From Marseilla massiliensis (GTDB lineage: Bacteria > Bacteroidota > Bacteroidia > Bacteroidales > Bacteroidaceae), in assembly GCF_016899855.1 (NCBI RefSeq), contig NZ_JACJJG010000028.1, positions 1 to 33,678 of the forward strand: a stretch of DNA of 33,678 nt. Direction: 5' to 3'. The position numbers were made by a program, and so were the translations under genes. Below the pieces are notes generated by a model. It was not told the origin of the DNA. It saw only the letters and a program-made list of their open reading frames with translations, and ran no database searches. Below, in pieces: positions 7,158 through 15,841 of this stretch. Position 1 is the stretch's first letter. Each line of letters starts with the position of its first letter.

Positions 7158-8408
7158 ATGGATAAGAATATAAAAATTGCCGTGGCAGGAACAGGCTACG
7201 TTGGACTTAGTATAGCAACTCTTTTAAGCCAACACCACCAAGTAACGGCGGTAGATGTAATTCCAGAGAAAGTGGATTTGATAAACCAACGCAAGTCACC
7301 GATACAAGACGATTACATTGAAAAATACTTGGCAGAGAAAGAATTGAACCTGACCGCGACATTGGACGGGGCAAAGGCTTATTCAGATGCGGATTTCGTT
7401 GTCATTGCAGCACCAACCAATTATGACCCGGTTAAGAATTATTTTGACACGAGCCATGTAGAGGAAGTCATCGAATTAGTGAAAAGCGTCAACCCGAATG
7501 CGATAATGGTAATCAAGAGTACCATTCCCGTAGGCTATACCGAGATGATACGGAAGAAGATGAACTCTGAAGACATCATCTTCTCACCGGAATTTTTAAG
7601 GGAAAGCAAGGCTCTTTACGATAACCTTTATCCCAGTCGTATAATAGTAGGCCGTCCCGAAGGTGATGAACGGTTGGATAAAGCGGCCCATGAGTTTGCA
7701 GCTTTATTACAGGAAGGAGCGATAAAAGAAAATATCGACACCTTGTTTATGGGTACAACCGAAGCTGAAGCAGTGAAACTCTTTGCCAATACATACCTTG
7801 CCCTCCGTGTATCTTACTTCAACGAACTTGACACCTATGCCGAGATGAAAGACCTTGACACTCAGGCGATAATCAACGGAGTTTGTCTTGACCCTCGCAT
7901 CGGAACTCATTACAACAATCCAAGTTTCGGTTATGGTGGTTATTGCTTGCCGAAGGATACCAAGCAACTTTTGGCCAATTATGCTGATGTTCCTGAAAAC
8001 TTAATCCAAGCCATAGTCGAGAGCAACAGGACAAGAAAAGATTTCATTGCCGACCGAGTTCTACACAAAGCCGGTTACTATGATTATTACAATCGTGGTG
8101 ACTTCAATCCTAATGAAGAGAAGAAATGTGTTATCGGGGTTTATCGCCTGACTATGAAGTCTAATTCTGATAATTTTCGCCAGTCAAGCATCCAAGGAGT
8201 AATGAAACGAATAAAAGCAAAAGGTGCTGAAGTGATTATCTACGAACCAACTCTTGAAGACGGAAGTACATTCTTTGGCAGCAAGGTAGTGAATGACCAG
8301 AACACATTTAAACAGCAGAGCCAGGCAATAATTGCCAACCGCTACGACGCTTGCTTGGATGACGTGAAAGATAAGGTTTATACGAGGGATATTTTCAAAA
8401 GAGACTAA
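7158..8408 (+). CDS. UDP-glucose 6-dehydrogenase family protein
   Basis: This enzyme class oxidises a UDP-sugar twice with NAD to the uronic acid, giving capsule precursors such as UDP-glucuronate. The sequence has the Rossmann start [13 protein letters not shown] (GTGYVG at 11-16), the substrate motif FSPEFLRES (142-150), and the catalytic Cys263 in [14 protein letters not shown]. The length of 416 aa is normal. I choose ATG 7158 over the in-frame GTG at 7149, because the three added residues precede the natural [11 protein letters not shown] start. It is the first biosynthetic gene of the capsule operon. UDP-glucose is the likeliest substrate; UDP-HexNAc (WbpO/CapL type) is an alternative that cannot be excluded by eye. 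Confidence 0.9.
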   Translation: MDKNIKIAVAGTGYVGLSIATLLSQHHQVTAVDVIPEKVDLINQRKSPIQDDYIEKYLAEKELNLTATLDGAKAYSDADFVVIAAPTNYDPVKNYFDTSHVEEVIELVKSVNPNAIMVIKSTIPVGYTEMIRKKMNSEDIIFSPEFLRESKALYDNLYPSRIIVGRPEGDERLDKAAHEFAALLQEGAIKENIDTLFMGTTEAEAVKLFANTYLALRVSYFNELDTYAEMKDLDTQAIINGVCLDPRIGTHYNNPSFGYGGYCLPKDTKQLLANYADVPENLIQAIVESNRTRKDFIADRVLHKAGYYDYYNRGDFNPNEEKKCVIGVYRLTMKSNSDNFRQSSIQGVMKRIKAKGAEVIIYEPTLEDGSTFFGSKVVNDQNTFKQQSQAIIANRYDACLDDVKDKVYTRDIFKRD

Positions 8409-8430
8409 TTTTTTATAATTAGTTATAAAA

Positions 8431-9111
8431 ATGACTTTAAAAGAACTTCATAAAAAATGTCGTGAAGCGGCATGCATTGAATTTAACAAAGCTATCCCCG
8501 AAGGAGCATTGTTAATGGATGAGATGGAAAAATTCCTCTACAATTTATTTGAACGCTTAAGACTCATGTCTGTAGCAGGGGAGAAAGACCAACATCGCCT
8601 GCCTTTAATCGCATCTTTTATCAGAACCCATATGGTAATAGATGAACTATTACTTTTTTGTGAGAATATAGAAGCGGCAACTTTAGTACGGAAACAATTG
8701 GAATTGCTGGCACGTTACAAGGAAACTGAAAATATGGAAGAACTGCAGCGTGCGATAAAAAACAATAAAGTTCCTCAAATGAGCAAGGTCGAAAACGGAG
8801 GAGTTATGTATGGTATGTTATCGGAAATAGCGCATTCTGCAAAACCTGAAACCTACACTTTATTGGTATATGAGAAACAGAAAAACGGGAGTTTTTGCAT
8901 TAATCTTTTTGGCGTTTATGATGATAATATTAAAGTAACATTTGGCATCCACATAGATGTTTTCTGCAGGTTCTTTATTGAAATGATGCAGTTTCAAGAA
9001 GAGCATATCGAAGATTATTCTAATGATTCCGATATGGAGTGGATGAAAAATGTTTTTATTCCTCTCGGATTAGAAAGTGGAATAAAATATTTTGAAAGAT
9101 ATTCTCAATAA
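8431..9111 (+). CDS. Hypothetical helical protein within the capsule operon
   Basis: I do not recognise this 226-aa protein. It is soluble and helical, with many Met, Glu and Leu residues, no signal peptide and no membrane segment. The pattern HMVIDELLLFCENIEAATLVRKQLELLARY followed by MYGMLSEIAHSAKPE resembles proteins of the DUF5677/HEPN-like kind, where a conserved His follows a helical pair, but this is a weak impression. It starts 22 bp after the dehydrogenase and 61 bp before the flippase, in the same direction, so it is probably co-transcribed. A biosynthetic role is not obvious. Confidence 0.6.
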   Translation: MTLKELHKKCREAACIEFNKAIPEGALLMDEMEKFLYNLFERLRLMSVAGEKDQHRLPLIASFIRTHMVIDELLLFCENIEAATLVRKQLELLARYKETENMEELQRAIKNNKVPQMSKVENGGVMYGMLSEIAHSAKPETYTLLVYEKQKNGSFCINLFGVYDDNIKVTFGIHIDVFCRFFIEMMQFQEEHIEDYSNDSDMEWMKNVFIPLGLESGIKYFERYSQ

Positions 9112-9172
9112 TACAATCTTCATGGATATATTTCAATAATAAAAACTGTCGGAAAATATTTTATATATAAAT

Positions 9173-10609
9173 ATGCCTGACTCGTTAAAGCAAAAGGCGG
9201 CGAAGGGCGTGCTGTGGAGCACGGTTGAGCGTTTCTCCGTGCAGGGCGTCCAGTTCCTAATCATGATTGTGATGGCGCGCCTGCTCACGCCTCATGATTA
9301 TGGACTCATCGGCATGTTGGCTATCTTCATCGCCGTGGCGCAGTCGCTCATTGACAGCGGATTCTCACAGGCCCTGATACGCAAGCAGGACAGGACGGAG
9401 GTTGACAACAACACGGTGTTCTATTTCAACATCGTGGTCAGTGCGTTGCTCTACCTTATATTATACGTCTCCGCCCCGTTAGTTGCCGACTTCTACAATA
9501 CGCCGCAGCTATGCCCGGTCATGCGTGTAGTGTGCCTCAGCATAATCTTCAACTCGCTGGCCGTTGTGCAGCGTGCTTTGCTGACAATCAAAATCGATTT
9601 CAAGACCCAGGCAAAGGCCGCTTTGACGGCTGCTGTAATATCGGGAGTAGTCGGCATAGCTATGGCGTATCATGGTTTCGGAGTGTGGTCGCTCGTTACG
9701 CAACAACTGCTCAACCTCGGCATAAACACCTCTTTACTGTGGCTGTTGTCAAAATGGAGGCCGAGGTTGATATTTTCTTGGCAGTCGTTTCACGAGTTGT
9801 TCGCCTTCGGTTCAAAGCTCCTCGCTTCCGGCCTCCTCGATACTGTTTATCGCAATATTTATCCCATAGTTATCGGAAAGTTATTCAGCGCAAGTAGTCT
9901 TGGGCATTATACAAGGGCGCACCAGTTTTCTGAGTTCCCATCGTCAAACGTTACGGGCATAATCCAACGGGTTACTTACCCGGTGTTATGTGAAATCCAG
10001 AACGACGATGCCCGACTTGCAAGCATTTACCGCCGCTTTCTGAAACTCTCGGCTTTTGTCATCTTCCCGTTGATGGTCGGGCTTTCTTCTGTCGCAAAAC
10101 CTTTCATAAACATTATGCTCGGCTCGCAATGGGGCTTCTGCGGACAGTTACTGCAAATCATTTGTTTCTCGATGATGTGGTACCCTATCCATGCCATCAA
10201 CCTCAACCTCTTGCAGGTAAAAGGACGTTCTGACCTCTTCCTGCGCCTTGAAATCATAAAGAAAATCCTCGGCGTAAGCGTCCTTTGCATCACCGCCCCG
10301 TTCGGACTCATTGTGATGTGTTACGGATCTATTTTCAATTCACTCGTGGCGTTGGCCATAAATACTTACTATACCGGCAAACTAATCAATGTCGGCTTTT
10401 TCAAGCAGATGCGCGACCTGCTGCCAACGATAGTCCTTTGTTTCGTTATGTTTGCCCTGATACTTACGATAAACCACTTCATACCAAGCGACATTGTAAA
10501 ACTTTGTATCGGCATATCCGTTGGCGTTGCATTTTACACATTGTCAAGCCGTGCGTTGAAGTTCTCCGAGCTTGGCGAACTCCTTTCTTTGGTTAAGAGA
10601 AAATCATAA
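9173..10609 (+). CDS. Wzx-type polysaccharide flippase (MOP superfamily, WzxC-like)
   Basis: This is the inner-membrane flippase that turns the lipid-linked repeat unit from the cytoplasmic to the periplasmic face. The 478-aa protein begins with the family start SLKQKAAKGVLWSTVERFSVQGVQF and the segment MARLLTPHDYGLIGM, typical of the lipopolysaccharide biosynthesis protein/WzxC branch. Hydrophobic stretches across the full length are consistent with about 12-14 helices. GC content is higher than in the flanking hypothetical gene and the central glycosyltransferases, indicating mosaic origin. It is followed 23 bp later by the aminotransferase. Confidence 0.88.
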   Translation: MPDSLKQKAAKGVLWSTVERFSVQGVQFLIMIVMARLLTPHDYGLIGMLAIFIAVAQSLIDSGFSQALIRKQDRTEVDNNTVFYFNIVVSALLYLILYVSAPLVADFYNTPQLCPVMRVVCLSIIFNSLAVVQRALLTIKIDFKTQAKAALTAAVISGVVGIAMAYHGFGVWSLVTQQLLNLGINTSLLWLLSKWRPRLIFSWQSFHELFAFGSKLLASGLLDTVYRNIYPIVIGKLFSASSLGHYTRAHQFSEFPSSNVTGIIQRVTYPVLCEIQNDDARLASIYRRFLKLSAFVIFPLMVGLSSVAKPFINIMLGSQWGFCGQLLQIICFSMMWYPIHAINLNLLQVKGRSDLFLRLEIIKKILGVSVLCITAPFGLIVMCYGSIFNSLVALAINTYYTGKLINVGFFKQMRDLLPTIVLCFVMFALILTINHFIPSDIVKLCIGISVGVAFYTLSSRALKFSELGELLSLVKRKS

Positions 10610-10632
10610 AACCAATATAAACTTAATTCCTT

Positions 10633-11742
10633 ATGGACAACAAACTGATAACAGTAACGTCGCCGTTACTGCCAAATCTCGACGACCTTAACGAAATGCT
10701 CAAACAGATATGGGCGAGCAAGTGGATAACCAATAACGGACAGTTCCACAAACAACTTGAAAAGGAACTTGCCGCATACTTGAAAGTACCATACATCAGC
10801 CTGTTCACCAACGGCACGCTGCCGCTAATCACGGCTCTTCAGGCTCTTCGCATTACAGGCGAGGTAATCACTACGCCTTACAGTTTCGTAGCCACCACCC
10901 ACGCCCTTTGGTGGAATGGCATAAAGCCCGTGTTCGTTGACATCGACCCAGGTACTGGCAACATCAATCCTGACAAAATAGAGGCTGCCATAACGCCCAA
11001 GACCACGGCCATAATGCCCGTACACGTCTATGGCAAACCTTGCGACACAAAGCGCATACAGGAAATAGCAGACCAATACGGACTGAAAGTAATCTACGAT
11101 GCCGCTCACGCCTTCGGCGTAGAAGTAAACGGCGAGAGCATTCTCAACGCCGGCGACCTCAGCACGCTCAGTTTCCATGCCACCAAAGTCTACAACACTG
11201 TTGAAGGCGGCGCGATGGTGATGCACGACGAACGTATGAAGAAGCGCATAGACTACCTGAAAAACTTCGGCTTCGCCAACGAGACTACCGTCGTAGGCCC
11301 CGGCATCAACAGCAAGATGGACGAAGTGCGCTCGGCCTACGGCCTGCTCAACCTGCGCCAAGTAGACGCCGCAATCGAAGCCCGACACCAGGTCGCCATC
11401 AAATACCGTAACGCCCTACGCAATGTGGAAGGCATAACCTTCTTCGACGATATGCCCGGCGTTCGTCACAACTACTCATACTTCCCTATCTTCGTTGATG
11501 CAAAGAAATACGGTATGACCCGTGACGAGCTTTACTTCAAGATGAAAGACCTGAACGTTCTCGGTCGCCGCTACTTCTACCCGCTAATCAGCGAATTTTC
11601 TACATATAGGGGATTGGAAAGCGCAAGGCCTGATAATTTACCAGAAGCACATAAGATGGCAAATAGTGTAATATGCCTGCCTATGCACCACTCTTTAAGT
11701 GATGAAGATGTTGAACGGGTTTTGAAATGCATTGTTAAATAA
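10633..11742 (+). CDS. DegT/DnrJ/EryC1/StrS sugar aminotransferase (VioA/WecE-like)
   Basis: A PLP enzyme that aminates a keto-sugar nucleotide. It shows SLFTNGTLPL (substrate/PLP phosphate region), TTPYSFVATTHAL, the cofactor Asp in IYDAAHAFG (D156) and the Schiff-base Lys185 in SFHATKVYNTVEGGA. The length of 369 aa is normal. The N-terminal ITVTSPLLPNLDDLNEMLKQIW and KWITNNG pattern is like enzymes making dTDP-4-amino-4,6-dideoxyhexoses. With rmlA and rmlB downstream supplying dTDP-4-keto-6-deoxyglucose, the product is likely dTDP-viosamine (Qui4N) or dTDP-Fuc4N; stereochemistry cannot be told by eye. The stop is 2 bp before the next gene. Confidence 0.9.
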   Translation: MDNKLITVTSPLLPNLDDLNEMLKQIWASKWITNNGQFHKQLEKELAAYLKVPYISLFTNGTLPLITALQALRITGEVITTPYSFVATTHALWWNGIKPVFVDIDPGTGNINPDKIEAAITPKTTAIMPVHVYGKPCDTKRIQEIADQYGLKVIYDAAHAFGVEVNGESILNAGDLSTLSFHATKVYNTVEGGAMVMHDERMKKRIDYLKNFGFANETTVVGPGINSKMDEVRSAYGLLNLRQVDAAIEARHQVAIKYRNALRNVEGITFFDDMPGVRHNYSYFPIFVDAKKYGMTRDELYFKMKDLNVLGRRYFYPLISEFSTYRGLESARPDNLPEAHKMANSVICLPMHHSLSDEDVERVLKCIVK

Positions 11743-11744
11743 TT

Positions 11745-12974
11745 ATGCGACACTTTACATATCAAGAAGCAATAAAGTTTCCTACTCCGTTTTTCTTATT
11801 TGACGTAAATCATTTAGCAATTCAAGTTGCCAAAATTAAGAATGCATTTAAAATTTATTGGGAAAATGGCATGATTGCTTATTCCGTAAAAACCAATTCT
11901 TTGCCGTTCTTAGCTGAAGCATTATTAGAAATGGGAGTCGGAGCGGAAGTTGTTTCCGAAGACGAGTTTAATTTAGTTTCCCAATTGAACTTTAAAGGGG
12001 ATAGTATTGTTTGTAATGGCCCTATCAAACATAAGAATTGGATAGAAAATGCATTAGGGCAAGGTTGCTATTTAAATATCGATTCAAAAAATGAGCTAAA
12101 GCTTGTAAAAGAATACGCAAACAATAATCCTCAAAAGGAAATAAAGATAGGTCTGCGTGTGAATAATGATATTGAAGACATCTTTCCTAATGCCTCAACA
12201 GCAGGAGAAAATGGTAGTCGTTTCGGTTTCAGTTATGAAACAGGCGAATTGGAGGCGGCTATTTCCGAGCTTCGTTCTGTTGAGAATATTGTAATTTCGG
12301 GATTACATCTTCATATCAGCACAAACGTCCGTTCATTGGCAATTTACAAATATATTGTTTGCAAGTTTGATGAAATAGTCAAACGTTTCAAACTCTCGGA
12401 TATTGAATATCTGGATGCCGGTGGAGGCTTTTACGGAGAAGTGCCTAACAAACCGACTTGGGATGACTATATATCAGCTTTTTCGGCGGAACTAAAAGCA
12501 AAAGGATATGTTTCAAAAAATCTAAAAGTTATAATAGAGCCAGGAGTAAGCCTGCTTTCAGGATGTTTTAGTTATTACACACGAGTTGAGGATGTAAAAG
12601 ATACGGCTCGTTCTCACTTTGTTGTTCTTGACGGAAGCAGGAATCACATAGACCCTCTAATGCATAAGACTATAAAAAGTTATTTTTTCTCAATTTGCCA
12701 AGAACGGGAAACCCCAATATTTGAGAAAGCTCAAACATTGGTTGGATATACTTGTTTAGAGTATGACACTTTTTTCAAACTAGAAGATAAGGGGAAATTG
12801 CAAAGAGGCGATATTATACGCTTTGACAAGGTTGGGGCATATACCATGACATTTTCCCCGCTCTTTATTTCTTGGTTCCCAACTGTCTACTACACTTATA
12901 ACGGGAATGTCGGTATTGCTCGTGGAAAATGGACAACTGATGAAGTTTTACAAAAATCTAGATTAAAATTATGA
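11745..12974 (+). CDS. PLP-dependent Orn/DAP/Arg decarboxylase-fold enzyme (LysA-like)
   Basis: The fold type III PLP motifs are all present: TPFFLFD at the start, the PLP Lys49 in AYSVKTNS, HLH (188-190), the phosphate-binding GGG (226-228) in LDAGGGF, EPG (265-267), the Cys337 region GYTCLEYD, and the closing Tyr in VGAYTMTF. The length of 409 aa is typical of diaminopimelate or ornithine decarboxylases. Because it lies between a sugar aminotransferase and an ATP-grasp ligase (2 bp and -4 bp spacing), it likely makes or modifies an amino-acid-like building block for the capsule rather than serving housekeeping lysine synthesis. The substrate is unknown. Confidence 0.85.
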   Translation: MRHFTYQEAIKFPTPFFLFDVNHLAIQVAKIKNAFKIYWENGMIAYSVKTNSLPFLAEALLEMGVGAEVVSEDEFNLVSQLNFKGDSIVCNGPIKHKNWIENALGQGCYLNIDSKNELKLVKEYANNNPQKEIKIGLRVNNDIEDIFPNASTAGENGSRFGFSYETGELEAAISELRSVENIVISGLHLHISTNVRSLAIYKYIVCKFDEIVKRFKLSDIEYLDAGGGFYGEVPNKPTWDDYISAFSAELKAKGYVSKNLKVIIEPGVSLLSGCFSYYTRVEDVKDTARSHFVVLDGSRNHIDPLMHKTIKSYFFSICQERETPIFEKAQTLVGYTCLEYDTFFKLEDKGKLQRGDIIRFDKVGAYTMTFSPLFISWFPTVYYTYNGNVGIARGKWTTDEVLQKSRLKL

Positions 12975-13900
12975 ATGTATTATTAACCGCAATAGGTTCA
13001 ATGTCGGCATTATGTGCCATCAATAATTTGCGTAAGGCTGGACATAAGGTTATAGGATGTGATATTTATCCGAAAGAATGGCATTATGAGGCTTCAGTAT
13101 GCGACGTGTTTAGACAAGCCCCTTATGCGACATCAGACGAATACATACCGTTTCTCATCCGGTTGGCAAAAGAAAACAACGTCGATTATATTTTTCCGCT
13201 AACAGATTTAGAAATAGATGTTATAAATAAAAATCGTGAATTGTTTGAGAACGAAGGCATAACAATATGTATGTCATCAAAAAAGACATTGTCGGTCGTT
13301 CGTGATAAACTTGCATTATATGAGATTTTCAAAGATGACGACAACGTTCTTTCTGTACCAACTTTCACATTTACAGACGATTTGTCTATGTTGGAATATC
13401 CATGCGTCGCAAAGCCTCGTGGAGGGCGAAGCAGTGAAGGTTTGTTTTACATACAAGACGGGAATCAATTGCGAGCGATAAAGGACAAGCCGTCTTATAT
13501 CATTCAAGAAAAGGTCACAGGAAGCATTTGTACCGTGGATTATGTCCGCAGCCCCAAAGAAGGAGCATCTTTCTGCGTGCCGCGTGAAGAATTGCTAAGG
13601 ACTAAAAACGGTGCCGGTACGACTGTTAGGATTTTCCATGACGAACAGTTGGAACAGCTTGTGCCATATATTGGGGATAAGTTGGATGTTACGGGAGTTG
13701 TCAATATGGAATTTATAAAAAATGAAAAAGGTTATTATCTTATTGACATCAATCCCCGTTTCTCTGCTGGTATAGCATTTTCATGCAAAGCTGGATATGA
13801 TTTCGTAAATGCACATTTAGCTTGTTTTTCAGGACAAAATCTACCAAGCAAAGTTCCATTTGAAGAAAGAATAGAAATAAAATATTTTGTGGAAAAATAA
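12971..13900 (+). CDS. ATP-grasp ligase (carbamoyl-phosphate-synthase-like)
   Basis: ATP-grasp enzymes activate a carboxylate with ATP and join it to an amine or thiol. The 309-aa protein has a preATP-grasp Rossmann start (NVLLTAIGS), the nucleotide loop VAKPRGGRSSEG (146-157), IIQEKVTGS (177-185), and the metal ligands in MEF (246-248) and DINPR (259-263). It starts inside the stop of the decarboxylase gene (ATGA overlap), so translation is coupled. With that gene and the following epimerase it forms a compact module, possibly attaching an amino acid or related acid to an amino sugar. This use is inferred. Confidence 0.87.
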   Translation: MNVLLTAIGSMSALCAINNLRKAGHKVIGCDIYPKEWHYEASVCDVFRQAPYATSDEYIPFLIRLAKENNVDYIFPLTDLEIDVINKNRELFENEGITICMSSKKTLSVVRDKLALYEIFKDDDNVLSVPTFTFTDDLSMLEYPCVAKPRGGRSSEGLFYIQDGNQLRAIKDKPSYIIQEKVTGSICTVDYVRSPKEGASFCVPREELLRTKNGAGTTVRIFHDEQLEQLVPYIGDKLDVTGVVNMEFIKNEKGYYLIDINPRFSAGIAFSCKAGYDFVNAHLACFSGQNLPSKVPFEERIEIKYFVEK

Positions 13901-13901
13901 A

Positions 13902-14930
13902 ATGGTTATGAAAACGATAGTCGTATTTGGTGCCACAGGCAACTTGGGTGCTTATATTACAATGGATTTGAAAAAACATGGATATAATGTTATTGCCGTA
14001 GGCCATAGAAAGAGTGATAACGGATTTTTTGCCGATAACGGAATCGAATACGTGTCATTAGACATTAATGACAGGAATTCATTTGATAAACTTCCACAAA
14101 GTGGAGTGTTCGGTGTAGCCCATTTTGCGGGGGAACTACCTTCGCGATATTCTTATTGTCCGGGAAAATTATTAGAATCAATCATACTTGGAACATATAA
14201 TGTCTTAGATTATATGGTAAAATCAGGAGCGGAAAAAATCATCTTTCCACAAACTCCGTTTGATTTGTATAAATACCATAATACAGAAATGGCTATTGAG
14301 GCGGACATGCCAAGAACATTCCCCTTAACTGGCGACCATTCAGTTTATACAATAGCAAAAAACGCAGCCGTTGACTTAATCGAACATTATGCTGCTACGT
14401 ATGGCATCTCATGGTATGTTTTCCGCTTTTTTACCATTTACGAATACCACCCCAATCCATACCACTTCAATCATTTTAAATGGCAAAAAATGCCATACCG
14501 TGTTTTGATGGATAAGGCTATGAGAAGCGAACCCATTGAAATTTGGGGCGACCCCTCGCGCCGGAAAGAAATACTATACGTCAAAGACTTTACGCAATGT
14601 GTTAGGAAAGCGTTTGAAAGCGACGCTCAAGGCGGAATTTACAACGTTGGTGGCAAAGAGACTGTTTCTTTGGAAGAACAAATACGTGGAATTGTAGACG
14701 TGTTTTCTCCTACAGGACATAAGTCTTCCATATCTTACAGGCCAGACATGCCCAATTCTTTGGAAGCGCATTTGGACATGTCAAAGACTAAAAGGGAATT
14801 AGGATATGAGCCCCAATTCTCTTACATAGAAGCAATGAAAGATTTGTATAACGAGATGAAAACCGAACCGTTCGCGCAACTATGGGGAAAAGGCGCAGAT
14901 TACGTTAAACAATACCCAAATGAAGAATAA
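13902..14930 (+). CDS. NAD-dependent epimerase/dehydratase (extended SDR)
   Basis: The Rossmann signature GATGNLG lies in KTIVVFGATGNLG, and the catalytic YxxxK is YTIAK with GDHSVYTIAKNAAVD; KEILYVKDF and GGIYNVGGKETVSLEEQI are typical of the sugar-nucleotide branch. The usual Ser/Thr of the triad is less clear (FPQTPFD). An in-frame ATG at 13887 lies inside the previous gene; I prefer 13902 (MVMKTIVV), one base after the preceding stop, or 13908. The product would epimerise, dehydrate or reduce a sugar nucleotide. It is the last gene before a 348-bp gap. Confidence 0.85.
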   Translation: MVMKTIVVFGATGNLGAYITMDLKKHGYNVIAVGHRKSDNGFFADNGIEYVSLDINDRNSFDKLPQSGVFGVAHFAGELPSRYSYCPGKLLESIILGTYNVLDYMVKSGAEKIIFPQTPFDLYKYHNTEMAIEADMPRTFPLTGDHSVYTIAKNAAVDLIEHYAATYGISWYVFRFFTIYEYHPNPYHFNHFKWQKMPYRVLMDKAMRSEPIEIWGDPSRRKEILYVKDFTQCVRKAFESDAQGGIYNVGGKETVSLEEQIRGIVDVFSPTGHKSSISYRPDMPNSLEAHLDMSKTKRELGYEPQFSYIEAMKDLYNEMKTEPFAQLWGKGADYVKQYPNEE

Positions 14931-15056
14931 GCACGATTAATGGTCAAATTAAGTTGTAAAAGGCCGTGTTTTACCGGATGAAAAGCTACTTCTCACCACT
15001 TAAAAGATTGTATTTTGCAACGTATATATACGATTGAAATAATTCAACTGTTTTTA

Positions 15057-15244
15057 ATGTCACAATGTCACATTACGCCATAAGGTGTTGGTTGTCAGGA
15101 GAATACGCCGTGATATTAATATGTGGCCAACATTCACCACTGTCACATTCCTTTGCCGTGTGACAACAGTGAAAGTAAAAACATCCTGATGTCACGCTGT
15201 AAATTAATGACTTTCAACAATTTGCAACGCTATGTGACATTGTG
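15057..15244. repeat. TGTCACA cluster with a 13-bp inverted repeat, in a 348-bp gene-free gap
   Basis: The gap 14931-15278 lies inside the operon. CACAATGTCACAT (15061-15073) is the exact reverse complement of ATGTGACATTGTG (15232-15244), 158 bp apart. The left arm is part of a tandem ATGTCACA pair (15057-15072). Between the arms CACTGTCACA (15138-15147) faces TGTGACAACAGTG (15159-15171), a hairpin with a 3-base bulge, and another TGTCAC occurs near 15190. Six copies of the core fall within 190 bp. I see no good Bacteroidota promoter in either orientation. It may be an operator array, an invertible segment or a small non-autonomous element; no target duplication is visible. Confidence 0.6.
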
Positions 15245-15278
15245 GCGGTAAAACCAATACTAAAAAAATATAGAGAAT

Positions 15279-15841
15279 ATGAAAGTATTTTATTGTATTA
15301 AAGCGATGCGATACTTACCATTAGTTATTATTTTATTCATAAAACAAAAAATCTTACATGATAAAGAATCAGCCAAATTTTCATACGATATAGCAAGTTT
15401 TCATTCTTCTATTCTAAAATTGATGGTCGTAAGACCATATTACGCAACTTTATGTTGTTATAGACTGAAAATTTACAGATGGCCTTTTACCATATTTTAC
15501 AGTTATCCAATTTATTTTAGGAACAATATGGATTTAGCGTCAGGACTTAAGTTGGAGCATCCGCATGGCACACATCTAAATGCGCTTTCTATCGGGCACA
15601 ATCTCCATGTAGCTCATAATGTGACCGTTGGAAACGATTTTAAAGGAAGTATTCCCACAATAGGTAACAATGTGACATTGGGATGCGGTTCTTGCGTACT
15701 GGGGGGGTAAAAATTAATGACAATGTGAAAGTTGGAGCTAATTGTGTTGTGGTAAAAAATGTTCCGGCAAATTCAACAGTAGTTGGCAATCCTGCTTACA
15801 TAGTTAAGTTGAATGGAGAAAAGGTCAGAATAAAATTATGA
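15279..15841 (+). CDS. Hexapeptide-repeat acyltransferase (CysE-like), out of frame at a G7 tract
   Basis: Trimeric left-handed beta-helix acetyltransferases of this branch acetylate serine or sugars. The first 143 codons include a hydrophobic N-terminus, the catalytic-His region GLKLEHPHGTHLNA and hexapeptide repeats (IGHNLHVAHNVTVGN, IPTIGNNVTLGCGSC). They stop right after seven G (15701-15707). The -1 frame continues the beta-helix (VKINDNVKVGANCVVVKNVP, then VVGNPAYIVK) to a TGA at 15839-15841 that overlaps the next ATG, the spacing expected of an intact gene. Eight G would give a 187-aa protein. The likely role is acetylation of a capsule sugar, switched by tract length. A -1 ribosomal slip on G-GGG-GGG or a base-calling error are alternatives. 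Confidence 0.8.
15701..15707 (+). repeat. G7 homopolymer tract in the acyltransferase gene
   Basis: Seven G lie in a strongly AT-rich gene, immediately before an in-frame TAA (15708-15710). Tracts of this length change by slipped-strand mispairing in other bacteria. Here eight G restores the frame. Confidence 0.75.

Noticed and set aside
15138..15171. CRP-type binding site
   Set aside because: The half-sites face the wrong way (TCACA then TGTGA) and spacing is 11, not 6; Bacteroidales also lack a classical CRP regulon of this type.
15061..15244. Miniature transposable element (MITE)
   Set aside because: There are terminal inverted repeats but no target-site duplication, and no second copy in the window; kept only as one possibility.
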